DNA from: Muribaculaceae bacterium | GTDB lineage: Bacteria > Bacteroidota > Bacteroidia > Bacteroidales > Muribaculaceae | DNA length: 64,000 nt | Direction: 5' to 3' | Assembly: GCA_029061225.1 (NCBI GenBank) | Contig: JAIDSM010000141.1 | Coordinates: 1 to 64,000 of the forward strand | Shown: positions 55,232 through 63,171 of the stretch, one piece after another | Layout of the letters: the number at the start of each line of letters is the position of its first letter | Numbering within the stretch: the first letter of the stretch is position 1 | The notes under the pieces: model-generated | The model's database searches: none | Told to the model about the DNA's origin: nothing | What the model saw: the letters and a program-made list of their open reading frames with translations, nothing else | Program-made: the position numbers and the translations under genes

Positions 55232-55848
55232 CTCCATTGCAGGTTTTTTATGGCATTTACGCCTATCAAGAGGAAATTGCAACCATCATCTGCAATCTTC
55301 ACAGTGCATGCCGCTCAGACAAAGGGAAGAGATACATGTGTATTTACGCAGGTTCAAGCTACCCGGTGATTGATTTTGACGAAGTGAAAAACAAAGCAGA
55401 CCTATTTGAATCCAGGGAATCAAGAAAATCAGTTGATGCTTTGGCTTTACCTCCGTCTGAAAGCATACTTTGTTTTGTTGAACTGAAAAGCTGGGAATTG
55501 GTAGTTAAAGATAAAGGTACCGAAAATAAAGTCAGAAAGAAAGCTGGGAAATATGCTTCGGATCTACCCCAAAAACTTACAGACAGCATTGAAATATGTA
55601 GGAATATATTAAAAGACCAGAACGCATTGGATTCATGTAGAATAATGTACATTCTTGTTACCGACATTTCCGTGAATGACAATGGACTTGAAGCCCTTAA
55701 TGCAGACTTGTCTGCATTGGCAGGAATCTCTTCTAATCTTAACAAGCTGTGCAATAGTTTATCCAGGAACATTATGGATAACATCCCTAATGTTGAGACA
55801 CGCTATTGGGAATGTCGTGAATTTGATGATAAAATGAGTAGATTGTGA
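55228..55848 (+). CDS. Putative PD-(D/E)XK nuclease-like partner of the AAA ATPase
   Basis: A 206-residue protein of no recognised family. SVDALALPP (Asp70) followed by ILCFVELKSWE (Glu85-Leu-Lys87) fits the D-x(14)-E-x-K spacing of PD-(D/E)XK nucleases, and a helix with Gln115-Lys116 follows. The protein is coupled to the ATPase by a 4-base overlap. The combination suggests a two-gene defence module in which the ATPase senses and the nuclease acts. The nuclease call rests on the motif alone. Confidence 0.55.
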   Translation: MTPLQVFYGIYAYQEEIATIICNLHSACRSDKGKRYMCIYAGSSYPVIDFDEVKNKADLFESRESRKSVDALALPPSESILCFVELKSWELVVKDKGTENKVRKKAGKYASDLPQKLTDSIEICRNILKDQNALDSCRIMYILVTDISVNDNGLEALNADLSALAGISSNLNKLCNSLSRNIMDNIPNVETRYWECREFDDKMSRL

Positions 55849-55854
55849 TCATAT

Positions 55855-56775
55855 TCAGAGGGTAGAGGATCTGTTGACGAAATAGATGCCGATGAAGATA
55901 AGGACCGTGGCAAGAGCCTTGTTCCATCCGAAATCTCCCACCGACATCATGACAGCCACAATAGCAGCGAATACCGGCTGAAGATAACTGTAGGCACTTA
56001 CTACTGTAGGCTTAAGACTTCGCTGCGCCAACGGAATCATAAGATACCCGAAAAATGTAGGAATAGCTATTATAAATGCCAGTCCGGCCCATACCTCACC
56101 CGGAAGAGCGCAATAATCAATCCTCACCATATCCGGAAGGCAGAAAGGCACATACGTCAGCACCGAAATGAAAAACATCCATTTCATCAGCGAGTAAGGT
56201 GAATATTTCCGTATTATACCCTCAAACCCCACATAATAGATCGCAGCGCATAGCTGTGCTCCAAGACACAGCAGATTGCCCAGCACCGGATTGACCGCCA
56301 TATCGCTTTCAGCCGTTCCTGACACCAGTATGACCACACCCGCGAGTCCCATAAGGACACCACCTACCTTCAACCACGTCATCCGGAAATGAAGGAAAAT
56401 CGCGGCAAGCACCATCGTCAGCACCGGAGTCAGTGAGCACATCACAGCCGAATCTACCGGATCCGTCAGTCCGACACCTATTATATACAGTCCCTGGTTG
56501 GCGCTTATGATAAGTAATGAGCAGAGGATAAGTTTCCATATATCCCTTCGCTCGATCCTCTGACGCGTCTCAAACGACTTAGGCAGCAGCCAAGTGAAAA
56601 GCAGGAAGAGCAGAGCGCCGCCCGTAATCCTTATGCCGGAAAGCGCCAGAGAAGTTATGGAGCCCGAAAGAAGCACCATCTTCGACACTGGCGCTATGAC
56701 ACCCCACCCTATGTTGGCAAGCAGAAGCGCCAGATGCGCTGTCCTCACTTCCCGCCTATTGACCGTTTGTTCCAT
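55855..56775 (-). CDS. EamA/DMT-family transporter
   Basis: A 306-residue inner-membrane protein with ten hydrophobic segments in two EamA repeats (LALLLANIGWGVIAPVSKMV; PTVVSAYSYLQPVFAAIVAV). Substrate unknown. An in-frame ATG at 56805 lies upstream of the likely -7 box (56788-56781), so ATG 56775 is preferred; the transcript would then begin at or very near the start codon. It converges with the ATPase/nuclease-like pair. Confidence 0.87.
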   Translation of the reverse strand: MEQTVNRREVRTAHLALLLANIGWGVIAPVSKMVLLSGSITSLALSGIRITGGALLFLLFTWLLPKSFETRQRIERRDIWKLILCSLLIISANQGLYIIGVGLTDPVDSAVMCSLTPVLTMVLAAIFLHFRMTWLKVGGVLMGLAGVVILVSGTAESDMAVNPVLGNLLCLGAQLCAAIYYVGFEGIIRKYSPYSLMKWMFFISVLTYVPFCLPDMVRIDYCALPGEVWAGLAFIIAIPTFFGYLMIPLAQRSLKPTVVSAYSYLQPVFAAIVAVMMSVGDFGWNKALATVLIFIGIYFVNRSSTL

Positions 56776-56780
56776 GACTG

Positions 56781-56788
56781 CAAAATTA
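56781..56788 (-). promoter_or_regulatory. Possible -7 box immediately before the EamA gene
   Basis: Minus-strand TAATTTTG ends five bases before ATG 56775, with no good -33 box. If real, the mRNA is nearly leaderless. Confidence 0.4.
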
Positions 56789-56850
56789 ATGAAAATTTTG
56801 GACATTCCCGCGAGTTCATCCCCCGACTTTTAAACAAATGCTTATAAATT

Positions 56851-56882
56851 TTTGGATAAACCATTAATTATGCTTAACTTTG
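56851..56882 (+). promoter_or_regulatory. Promoter of the DUF2059 gene
   Basis: TTTG (56851-56854) and TAACTTTG (56875-56882), 20 bp apart. Confidence 0.7.
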
Positions 56883-56983
56883 TCATCGGAGACCGATCTC
56901 CGACCTGACACAATAAGGTCGTTTGGTTCTGCCTTATGAGTCAGTTAGCAACAAATAGGACCTGCACTAAACTTACATTCATC

Positions 56984-57421
56984 ATGAAGAAGCTCTTTCA
57001 CATCCTGACGCTGGCTATCATCTTAGCCACAGTATCATTCTCAGCCAAAGCACAGACTCCCTCACCTGCCTACAAGGCATTGGTCAGCGAACTGCTCGAT
57101 CTCACCAAGGTAAGACAAGTGACCACAGAAACCCTCACCGCCACTTACGACAACATGGGATTAAATTTCACCATACCCACCTCTCAGGTCGTCGATGAAA
57201 TGTTTGACAGCGTTTGGGACAAATGGGTCGATGACTACGCCGTGATATATTCCAAATACTATACCATCGATGAACTCAAGCAGCTCTGCGCATTCTATAA
57301 GACACCTCTCGGCAAAAAAGTGACCAAATGCAGTCCGGAGATCAACCGCGACGCCCTCCCCATGATGCAGAAATACCAACCCGACTTCACCGCCGTCCTC
57401 ACCAAATACATCAAGCAATAA
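56984..57421 (+). CDS. DUF2059 domain exported protein
   Basis: A 145-residue protein. Signal peptide MKKLFHILTLAIILATVSFSAKA, then a DUF2059-like helical domain with IYSKYYTIDELKQLCAFY followed by KTPLGKKV, the characteristic motif of the family. Function is unknown; probably periplasmic. The signal peptide fixes the start at 56984 rather than the in-frame ATG at 56936. Confidence 0.85.
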   Translation: MKKLFHILTLAIILATVSFSAKAQTPSPAYKALVSELLDLTKVRQVTTETLTATYDNMGLNFTIPTSQVVDEMFDSVWDKWVDDYAVIYSKYYTIDELKQLCAFYKTPLGKKVTKCSPEINRDALPMMQKYQPDFTAVLTKYIKQ

Positions 57422-57456
57422 ATCCAAAGTTAGAGAGAATACAGGAGGAGTATAAA

Positions 57457-57501
57457 AGTCGCGTAGATACCAGATTGGAAAATCTTGGTATCTACGCGAC
57501 T
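57457..57501 (+). terminator. Long hairpin after the DUF2059 gene
   Basis: A 16-bp perfect stem, AGTCGCGTAGATACCA (57457-57472) with TGGTATCTACGCGACT (57486-57501), extended inward by GATT/AATC. No T-run follows, so it may be a processing or stabilising hairpin rather than a classical terminator. Confidence 0.5.
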
Positions 57502-57523
57502 GGTATGTAGGCAGGCAAGGTAG

Positions 57524-57544
57524 GGACGTACGGTTCGTGCGTCC
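57524..57544. repeat. Dispersed hairpin element, copy 3 (diverged)
   Basis: GGACGTACG / GTT / CGTGCGTCC preceded by GGTAG: two substitutions from copies 1 and 2, and still able to fold with a G-T pair. Confidence 0.7.
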
Positions 57545-57674
57545 GGTGTCGTCACGAGCGTACCCCGATGAATACTTCATACTGCGACTCCTCGCTGAAA
57601 GGTCCGTTCCACGTCACGGCGCTTGTGCTTCGAAATCCTGCGCTTCCCTTTCCTTGTCAGGGCTGAGATAGTAA

Positions 57675-57688
57675 CCGAGCATGCTCGG
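57675..57688. repeat. 14-bp perfect palindrome
   Basis: CCGAGCATGCTCGG, flanked by GATAG and CTATATC, between the DUF2059 gene and the small zinc-ribbon-like gene. No function assigned. The rest of 57545-57711 holds no gene I can support. Confidence 0.5.
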
Positions 57689-57711
57689 CTATATCACCCC
57701 TGGCCTCATCC

Positions 57712-57734
57712 GGTTTGTCGCAAGGTGAAAAAGT
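57712..57734. repeat. 23-bp direct repeat, copy 1
   Basis: Starts GGTTTGTCGCAAGG and ends TGAAAAAGT. It abuts the stop codon of the small gene at 57734. An exact copy lies at 58161-58183, and both are preceded about 20 bases upstream by CTATA-TCACCCC. Confidence 0.75.
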
Positions 57735-57961
57735 CACTCTGCATACCAATAGGTCCACATGCAGTCGGTGGATCCTGGATTTAGCCATTCCTCTTCAAGG
57801 TCTGCGCGCAGTTGCATCTCATCACCATCGTAAAGGGCGATAGCGCACTCATCGCAACATGCATACTCACAACCAAGTTGATATCCCACTTCCATCCTAA
57901 CTCCGCAGTTCGAACATACTCTAAAACCGGTCCAATCGTCAGGTATTGTCCTAATTCCCAT
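57734..57961 (-). CDS. Small cysteine-rich zinc-ribbon-like protein
   Basis: A 75-residue protein with two cysteine pairs, VCSNCG (residues ~16-19) and CCDEC (~35-39), the spacing of a small zinc-binding module. It is acidic at the C-terminus and lacks a signal peptide. I do not recognise a named family, but the cysteine pattern suggests a real gene. A weak -7-like box (TAATTTCG) lies about 25 bases upstream. Confidence 0.6.
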   Translation of the reverse strand: MGIRTIPDDWTGFRVCSNCGVRMEVGYQLGCEYACCDECAIALYDGDEMQLRADLEEEWLNPGSTDCMWTYWYAE

Positions 57962-58160
57962 ATATATTGAGTTTTTTGTGCCGCGAAATTACAAGATCTG
58001 CGGGATTGGTGCAATCGTATTAGATCAGCTTAGATCACTTTAACGATTGTTAGATCAACACACAATTCACGTCAGCCGGTTTATTTTAGTAACAGAGCCT
58101 GATCCTCAGGCGTCCCAGCACGTCGGTCCCTTACTATACTCACCCCCCGTACGCGCAGCA

Positions 58161-58183
58161 GGTTTGTCGCAAGGTGAAAAAGT
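58161..58183. repeat. 23-bp direct repeat, copy 2
   Basis: Exact copy of 57712-57734, in the same orientation, 449 bp away. The surrounding gap (57962-58237) also has three TTAGATCA words (58020-58057) and a CCTGA-TCC-TCAGG hairpin (58098-58110), and no gene. Confidence 0.75.
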
Positions 58184-58237
58184 ATCCGCATACCTGAGCA
58201 ATAAAAATCCAGAAATCCAAATTTCCCCTGCTGAAAT

Positions 58238-58268
58238 TTTGCAGATTCCCATAAAAATATTAACTTTG
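58238..58268 (+). promoter_or_regulatory. Promoter of the second structured RNA
   Basis: TTTG (58238-58241) and TAACTTTG (58261-58268), 19 bp apart. Confidence 0.7.
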
Positions 58269-58274
58269 CGTTGA

Positions 58275-58590
58275 CTTACGCCGTGCGGCCTCTTTATAGA
58301 GGCCGGGTGATGGGTAGGTCATTAAAAATATGAGAAGCGTTTATTGGCGCTTTGTTCTTGACCGCTAAGAACTTCGCAACTTCTAAGAGAAAGTCAGGAA
58401 TGAGGCAACAGTAGATGCCTTGGGTATGATCTATCTTACCCGATGGTGAGCGTTAAATACGTTCGCTGTCGGTGTATAGTATATCGTACGGCGTAGGCTC
58501 TGCGTGTTGCTCGTTCGACTTTCTCGGGCAATGCGAAGGCCTTTAGCGGTGGAACGAGTAACCGGTACAGTTCCTACGCTTCTTTTTTTA
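58275..58590 (+). ncRNA. Structured non-coding RNA of unidentified family
   Basis: About 315 bases between a promoter and a T-run with no protein gene. Helices from the 5' side: GGCCTC/GAGGCC (58287-58304), AAGCG/CGCTT, GTTCTT/AAGAAC, GGCA/TGCC, GGGTA/TACCC and GAGCG/CGTTC. The 3' domain is closed by GCGTAGG (58491-58497) with CCTACGC (58573-58579) and contains GTTGCTCGTTC (58506-58516) paired with GAACGAGTAAC (58552-58562). It ends TTCTTTTTTT. It precedes a horizontally acquired-looking operon by about 160 bases. It is not tmRNA, RNase P RNA or SRP RNA by their core motifs; no reverse transcriptase is nearby. Confidence 0.65.
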
Positions 58591-58752
58591 TACACCGGTC
58601 ATGTTTGGGAGCTGCAGACCACAACAATTAGCGATTGCTCTCAAATATCGTGGTATCTCCGTTCTTTAGTTGTTCTTATGACGATTTAGTGTATTTTAAT
58701 CGTTGTGAGTATAACTATAAAGAGTCAGCAATTGCATCTATGGTAAGAAAGA

Positions 58753-60888
58753 ATGGTAGATATTAATAACCAAGCAAAGAAAATATTCCATATTGGATTG
58801 GTCGATGCAGACCTTCTTTGTAATGGAACGCGCCATCCGAATCTTGCATTATTGAAGCTTGCAGGGTATTTTAGAGATAATGGTTTTGTACGTCAAGAAA
58901 ACGTATTGCAATCCCATTCTCAAAGTACTTATAAATTATTGACGAATGAAAGCACATTAGAGGATTTATTGGCTTTAGACTACATTTACGTTTCATGTGT
59001 ATTTTCTTTTACATTGGATAATCCCCCAATTCTGCTGAATACGATCCTGTGTAATAAGCAATTGAAGAAGAAGCTTCGCATGGGTGGAACTGGTTCCTAT
59101 GCTAACTTATCTGTAGAAGAGGGTTTTGCAGCAAAACGAGAGGAGGATATGTTGAGACTTGAAAAAGACTCCTTTCTCAATAGTTTGAAAGATAATAGGG
59201 GAAGGCATGGTATTGACATGAGTGCACAAATGCCTGATTATCATTTATATGATAGCTATATTAAATTGATGGAGAAATTAAAAAAAGCTCCTACTTATTA
59301 CAAGGATTACAAGGAATATTCAATTGGTTTTCTGACAAGAGGATGTTTTAGACGATGTCCTTTTTGTGTCAATAAGTTAGAGAGAAAAACATTGCCATAT
59401 TCACGTTTGAATGATTTTCTTGATAATGAGATTGATGAAAATACAGGTAAGCTTAAACGTCCTTATATCTATCTTTGGGATGATAATTTCCTTGCTTCTC
59501 CATATTGGGAAGAATTGCTTGATGAACTGATAGCTTGTGGACGACCTTTTCAGTTCCGACAAGGGCTTGATGAACGTTTGCTTGCTCAAACCAAACGTGG
59601 AGAAGATATGGCAAAGAAATTAGCAAGTGCAAACTATCATGGAGATTTCATATTTGCTTTTGATAACTGGCATGATCGTAAAGTTATTGAAAAAGCACTC
59701 AAGATTTGGAAACATCATTGTCCTAAGAAAGAAACCAAATTCTATCTGTTCTGTGGATTCAGACAAAGTAGAACAGATGAAAAAAATTTCCAGCAGGACA
59801 TTGCTGAAATATTCATGAGAATCTGTGTTCTCATGAGGCACGGTTGCCTTGGCTATATAATGAGGCATGAGGATTATAAGCAGGCTCCACTTCCCAATAT
59901 ATATGTACAGATTGCCAGATGGTGTAATCAACCAGGATTTTATAGGAATCTTTCTTTTTGGCAGTTTTGCTACAAGAATCAGACATATTGGGAGGAAAAG
60001 TATCGCGGAGCAGAGAATCTTCCTCTAAAAACTTACGAAGAGTTTGAGCAGGACGTGGAAAATGGTTATTATAAAGAAGTAGGAATGACTACGCCTTTAA
60101 AAACGGTATATGAATTCCTTAATAAATATAGTAAACATAGGCAAATGTTCTTGGATTTATTCAATATGTCTTTTAAGCAAATGATAGATCCAAGCTTGTG
60201 GTATAGACCAATAAGTATCATGTTAAAAGGAATGGAATATATTATGGATGATGATTTCTGGAGTTGCGTATTGGGTGACTCTATAAAAGAGTATGTTCTT
60301 ATGAAAGCTTTTTATACTCATGCGGATGACAGCTTACTCTCTGATGTAACGAAGGCATCTATCCTCCTACAGGTGTTAAGTAAGCATTCATGCAAAGAAA
60401 TAATAAAATTAATCAGAGAAGAAGATAAGTTGTTTGTAATTGAGATGAAAGATATTCCTCAGTTTAGTGATTTTAAAGACGCTTATTTTTCTGTACCAAA
60501 AAAATTGGTAAATTGCGGAGATCAGAATATTGACTACGAACGAATGGGATATATGCTTAGCGGTACTTTAAAGAATGGCGTTGCCAATAAGAAGTATGGA
60601 GAAAATCATATTAAAACGGCAGCCTTAATGGGTCTATGTTCATTTTCAAAATGTAGAACTAATAAGAACGCTTTAGGAGAACTGTTCATTAAATTACCGG
60701 ATGATGCAAGAGATAATATTCTACCTAAGCTTTGTTTATATATACCATTTATTCATAATTATTTTAAACTTGGCGCATCAGACGAAGTGAGAGAATCAAT
60801 GCTTAGCATATTGTCCATAACTACACAAAATCGTCGACGTTCAAATATTAATACGATTATAGAGGAAGTGAAAAAGGCCTTGAGATGA
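58753..60888 (+). CDS. Radical SAM protein of an accessory operon
   Basis: A 711-residue protein. The N-terminal ~180 residues resemble the cobalamin-binding-like Rossmann part of B12-type radical SAM proteins (IFHIGLVDADLL, PNLALLKLAGYFRD), without an obvious DxHxxG. The cluster motif is GCFRRCPFC (Cys198, Cys202, Cys205). The SAM barrel continues with IYLWDDNFLASPYWEELLDE. About 300 C-terminal residues are helical and unassigned. The DNA is clearly more AT-rich than the left part of the window. It is joined to the helicase gene by ATGA. Reaction unknown. Confidence 0.8.
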   Translation: MVDINNQAKKIFHIGLVDADLLCNGTRHPNLALLKLAGYFRDNGFVRQENVLQSHSQSTYKLLTNESTLEDLLALDYIYVSCVFSFTLDNPPILLNTILCNKQLKKKLRMGGTGSYANLSVEEGFAAKREEDMLRLEKDSFLNSLKDNRGRHGIDMSAQMPDYHLYDSYIKLMEKLKKAPTYYKDYKEYSIGFLTRGCFRRCPFCVNKLERKTLPYSRLNDFLDNEIDENTGKLKRPYIYLWDDNFLASPYWEELLDELIACGRPFQFRQGLDERLLAQTKRGEDMAKKLASANYHGDFIFAFDNWHDRKVIEKALKIWKHHCPKKETKFYLFCGFRQSRTDEKNFQQDIAEIFMRICVLMRHGCLGYIMRHEDYKQAPLPNIYVQIARWCNQPGFYRNLSFWQFCYKNQTYWEEKYRGAENLPLKTYEEFEQDVENGYYKEVGMTTPLKTVYEFLNKYSKHRQMFLDLFNMSFKQMIDPSLWYRPISIMLKGMEYIMDDDFWSCVLGDSIKEYVLMKAFYTHADDSLLSDVTKASILLQVLSKHSCKEIIKLIREEDKLFVIEMKDIPQFSDFKDAYFSVPKKLVNCGDQNIDYERMGYMLSGTLKNGVANKKYGENHIKTAALMGLCSFSKCRTNKNALGELFIKLPDDARDNILPKLCLYIPFIHNYFKLGASDEVRESMLSILSITTQNRRRSNINTIIEEVKKALR

Positions 60889-63014
60889 CATATAAGGATA
60901 TTGACATACAAGCTTGTTATGAATCAGGAACATGTGACATTGTAGAAGATTTCTATGAACCTGTTCTTGTCTCATCTGTGTCTTATGACAGAATAACTGG
61001 TTTTTTCTCTTCTTCCGCATTAGCGATAGCTGCAAGAGGCTTGTATGGATTTATAAAAAACAAAGGACATATGCGTCTTATATCATCTCCGATTCTTAGT
61101 TCTGACGATGCAGATATCATTCGTAAGGTAATTAATACTCCGGAAGAGCTAACAGAAGATGATCTGGGGATAAATTTATCTGATCTGCGAAATGAATTTG
61201 AGGAAAACCATATATCCGCACTTGGGTGGATGCTTAAATCGGGTCTTCTTGAAATAAAGCTTGCGGTTATTATCAATAAAAATGGAGGTTTGTGCAATTT
61301 TGAGGAAGTAAAAGGCAATGGTCTTTTCCATCAAAAAGTAGGAGTTCTTATGGATATGGAAGGGAACAGAATTTCTTTCAGTGGATCCATCAATGAAACA
61401 GCATCTGCGTGGGTGAATAATGACGAAGAATTTAAGGTATTTAAGGAATGGGGAAACTCGCATGATTATTTTGTCAAGGATAAAACCAGATTTGATGAAA
61501 TATGGAATGGGAAAAGAAAAAATATAAAAATATTTGATCTTCCGTCGGCAATTCAAAACAGCTTAATAAAATATTCCAAAGATTTTGATATTGAAAAAAT
61601 TTCTATTAAGCAATATCGAAAATCAAAAATCAATATGTTCAACTTTGAGAATAGTCCCATAACATTATTCGGTTATCAAGCAGAAGCACTTAATCTTTGG
61701 AAAGGTAATACGTATAGATTGTTATTTGAAATGGCGACTGGAACTGGAAAAACGCGTACAGCAGTCGCAGGTATCGCTCGTGTATTAGCTACTTCAAAAA
61801 AGGTTGTGGTAATAATATCAACGCCTCAAAATACCCTTTCAAAACAATGGAAAGAAAATGAAATAGAAATGTTGAATGTAATCTTTGACAGAAGTGAAAT
61901 AATCGATGGAACCAGGAGATTCTGGGATAAGAAGCTCAGTGATCTCCTTTTGGAGAATGCTGCAGGATTCTCAAACCATGTAGTGATTTATACTACTCAT
62001 GCTACATCCTCATCTTTTAAATTTACATCCATTATAGAAAAGGAACTTTCAAAAGAGAGTGTAACTTTGTTTGTTGGCGATGAAGTTCATTGGTTGGGAG
62101 CAAAAGGTTTGCGTAGGGCTCTTTTGCCAAGATATGATTTTAGAATAGGATTGAGTGCTACTCCTACGCGTTGGTTTGACAATGAAGGGAGTGTGTTGAT
62201 TGAAAAGTACTTTGGTAATAAAAAATTTGTATTCTCTATACATGATGCATTAACAGAATTCAATCCTCTAACAGGAAAACATTTTCTTGTAAATTACTAT
62301 TACTATGTGAGTAAAGTTGAATTGAATGTAGATGAAACTATAGAATATAAAAAAATCACACAGCAGTTACTCAGTCTTAAAAATAAAGCTGAATTATTTC
62401 CAGAGGTAGCAGACCGTTACGAGAGACTTCTGGAACAAAGAGCTAATATTATCAAGAACGCAGATGCTAAATATGAGGCGCTTGGTAAAATTATTGATGA
62501 TTTAAATAGAAAGGGTAGGATAGAAAACGTGATTATATTTGTTTCCCCTCAACAAATTAACAAGGTCACGGAAATCCTTATAAAGAAGGATGTGATATTC
62601 CATAAGTTGACAGAATCGCAAGGAACAAGACCCGAGAAAAAATATAAAGGTCTATCTGAACGTGAGTTTATAATTTCAAAATTTAAAACCGGTGAATATC
62701 AAACATTGATAGCTATAAAGTGTTTGGATGAAGGTATCGATATTCCTACTGCCAACACTGGAATTCTTATGTCAAGCAGTACTAATCCGCGAGAATATGT
62801 ACAACGAATTGGAAGAATTATCAGGCAAAGTGAAGGGAAAAACTTTGCGTATCTTTATGATATTTGTGTTGGTAAAATCACCACTTTAGACAATGATGAG
62901 CAAAAATTTGAAAATAATATTAGAAAAAAAGAGGCTATGCGTCTCAAAGAAATTGCGGAAAATGCAATTAATACGGTGGATGCGATCGAAGTAATTAACT
63001 CATTAAGTAAATAG
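60885..63014 (+). CDS. PLD-nuclease-like / DEXH helicase fusion
   Basis: A 709-residue protein. The N-terminal domain has a phospholipase D-type motif, FHQKVGVLMD (His149, Lys151), followed by SFSGSINETASAW, as in PLD-like nucleases of defence operons. The helicase part has a Q-motif-like FGYQAEAL, P-loop MATGTGKTRTA (~283), box II GDEVHW (DEVH from 399), LSATPTRW, and motifs V-VI CLDEGIDIPTANTG and YVQRIGRIIRQ. This is an SF2 helicase acting on nucleic acid. It is second in the operon, six bases before a very short gene. Confidence 0.88.
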   Translation: MTYKDIDIQACYESGTCDIVEDFYEPVLVSSVSYDRITGFFSSSALAIAARGLYGFIKNKGHMRLISSPILSSDDADIIRKVINTPEELTEDDLGINLSDLRNEFEENHISALGWMLKSGLLEIKLAVIINKNGGLCNFEEVKGNGLFHQKVGVLMDMEGNRISFSGSINETASAWVNNDEEFKVFKEWGNSHDYFVKDKTRFDEIWNGKRKNIKIFDLPSAIQNSLIKYSKDFDIEKISIKQYRKSKINMFNFENSPITLFGYQAEALNLWKGNTYRLLFEMATGTGKTRTAVAGIARVLATSKKVVVIISTPQNTLSKQWKENEIEMLNVIFDRSEIIDGTRRFWDKKLSDLLLENAAGFSNHVVIYTTHATSSSFKFTSIIEKELSKESVTLFVGDEVHWLGAKGLRRALLPRYDFRIGLSATPTRWFDNEGSVLIEKYFGNKKFVFSIHDALTEFNPLTGKHFLVNYYYYVSKVELNVDETIEYKKITQQLLSLKNKAELFPEVADRYERLLEQRANIIKNADAKYEALGKIIDDLNRKGRIENVIIFVSPQQINKVTEILIKKDVIFHKLTESQGTRPEKKYKGLSEREFIISKFKTGEYQTLIAIKCLDEGIDIPTANTGILMSSSTNPREYVQRIGRIIRQSEGKNFAYLYDICVGKITTLDNDEQKFENNIRKKEAMRLKEIAENAINTVDAIEVINSLSK

Positions 63015-63020
63015 AAAACC

Positions 63021-63170
63021 ATGGCTCTAAACGAAAATGTTAAAGAAAAGATCACTCAGAAAATTGGTGATGATCAATTACTGAAAGATGCTGTCATCAC
63101 TATTTTAAAAGGTGTGGATGAAAGCAAGCAGTTAAAACGTATAATTGAACACATTCTAAAAACAATCTGA
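63021..63170 (+). CDS. 49-residue operon protein
   Basis: A short reading frame (MALNENVKEKITQKIGDDQL to the C-terminus EHILKTI) between the helicase gene (6-base gap) and the SMC-like ATPase gene (1-base gap). It is helical and contains no stop-poor artefact; its tight spacing and ATG make it credible. It may be a small subunit or adaptor. No homology is recognised. Confidence 0.6.
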   Translation: MALNENVKEKITQKIGDDQLLKDAVITILKGVDESKQLKRIIEHILKTI

Positions 63171-63171
63171 T

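Noticed and set aside
58047-58274. 75-codon plus-strand frame
   Set aside because: Crosses the direct repeat and the promoter of the second RNA; the product has no recognisable features.
58275-58590. Retron msr/msd, tmRNA, RNase P or SRP RNA identity for the second structured RNA
   Set aside because: No reverse transcriptase is nearby, and the conserved cores of these RNAs are not seen.
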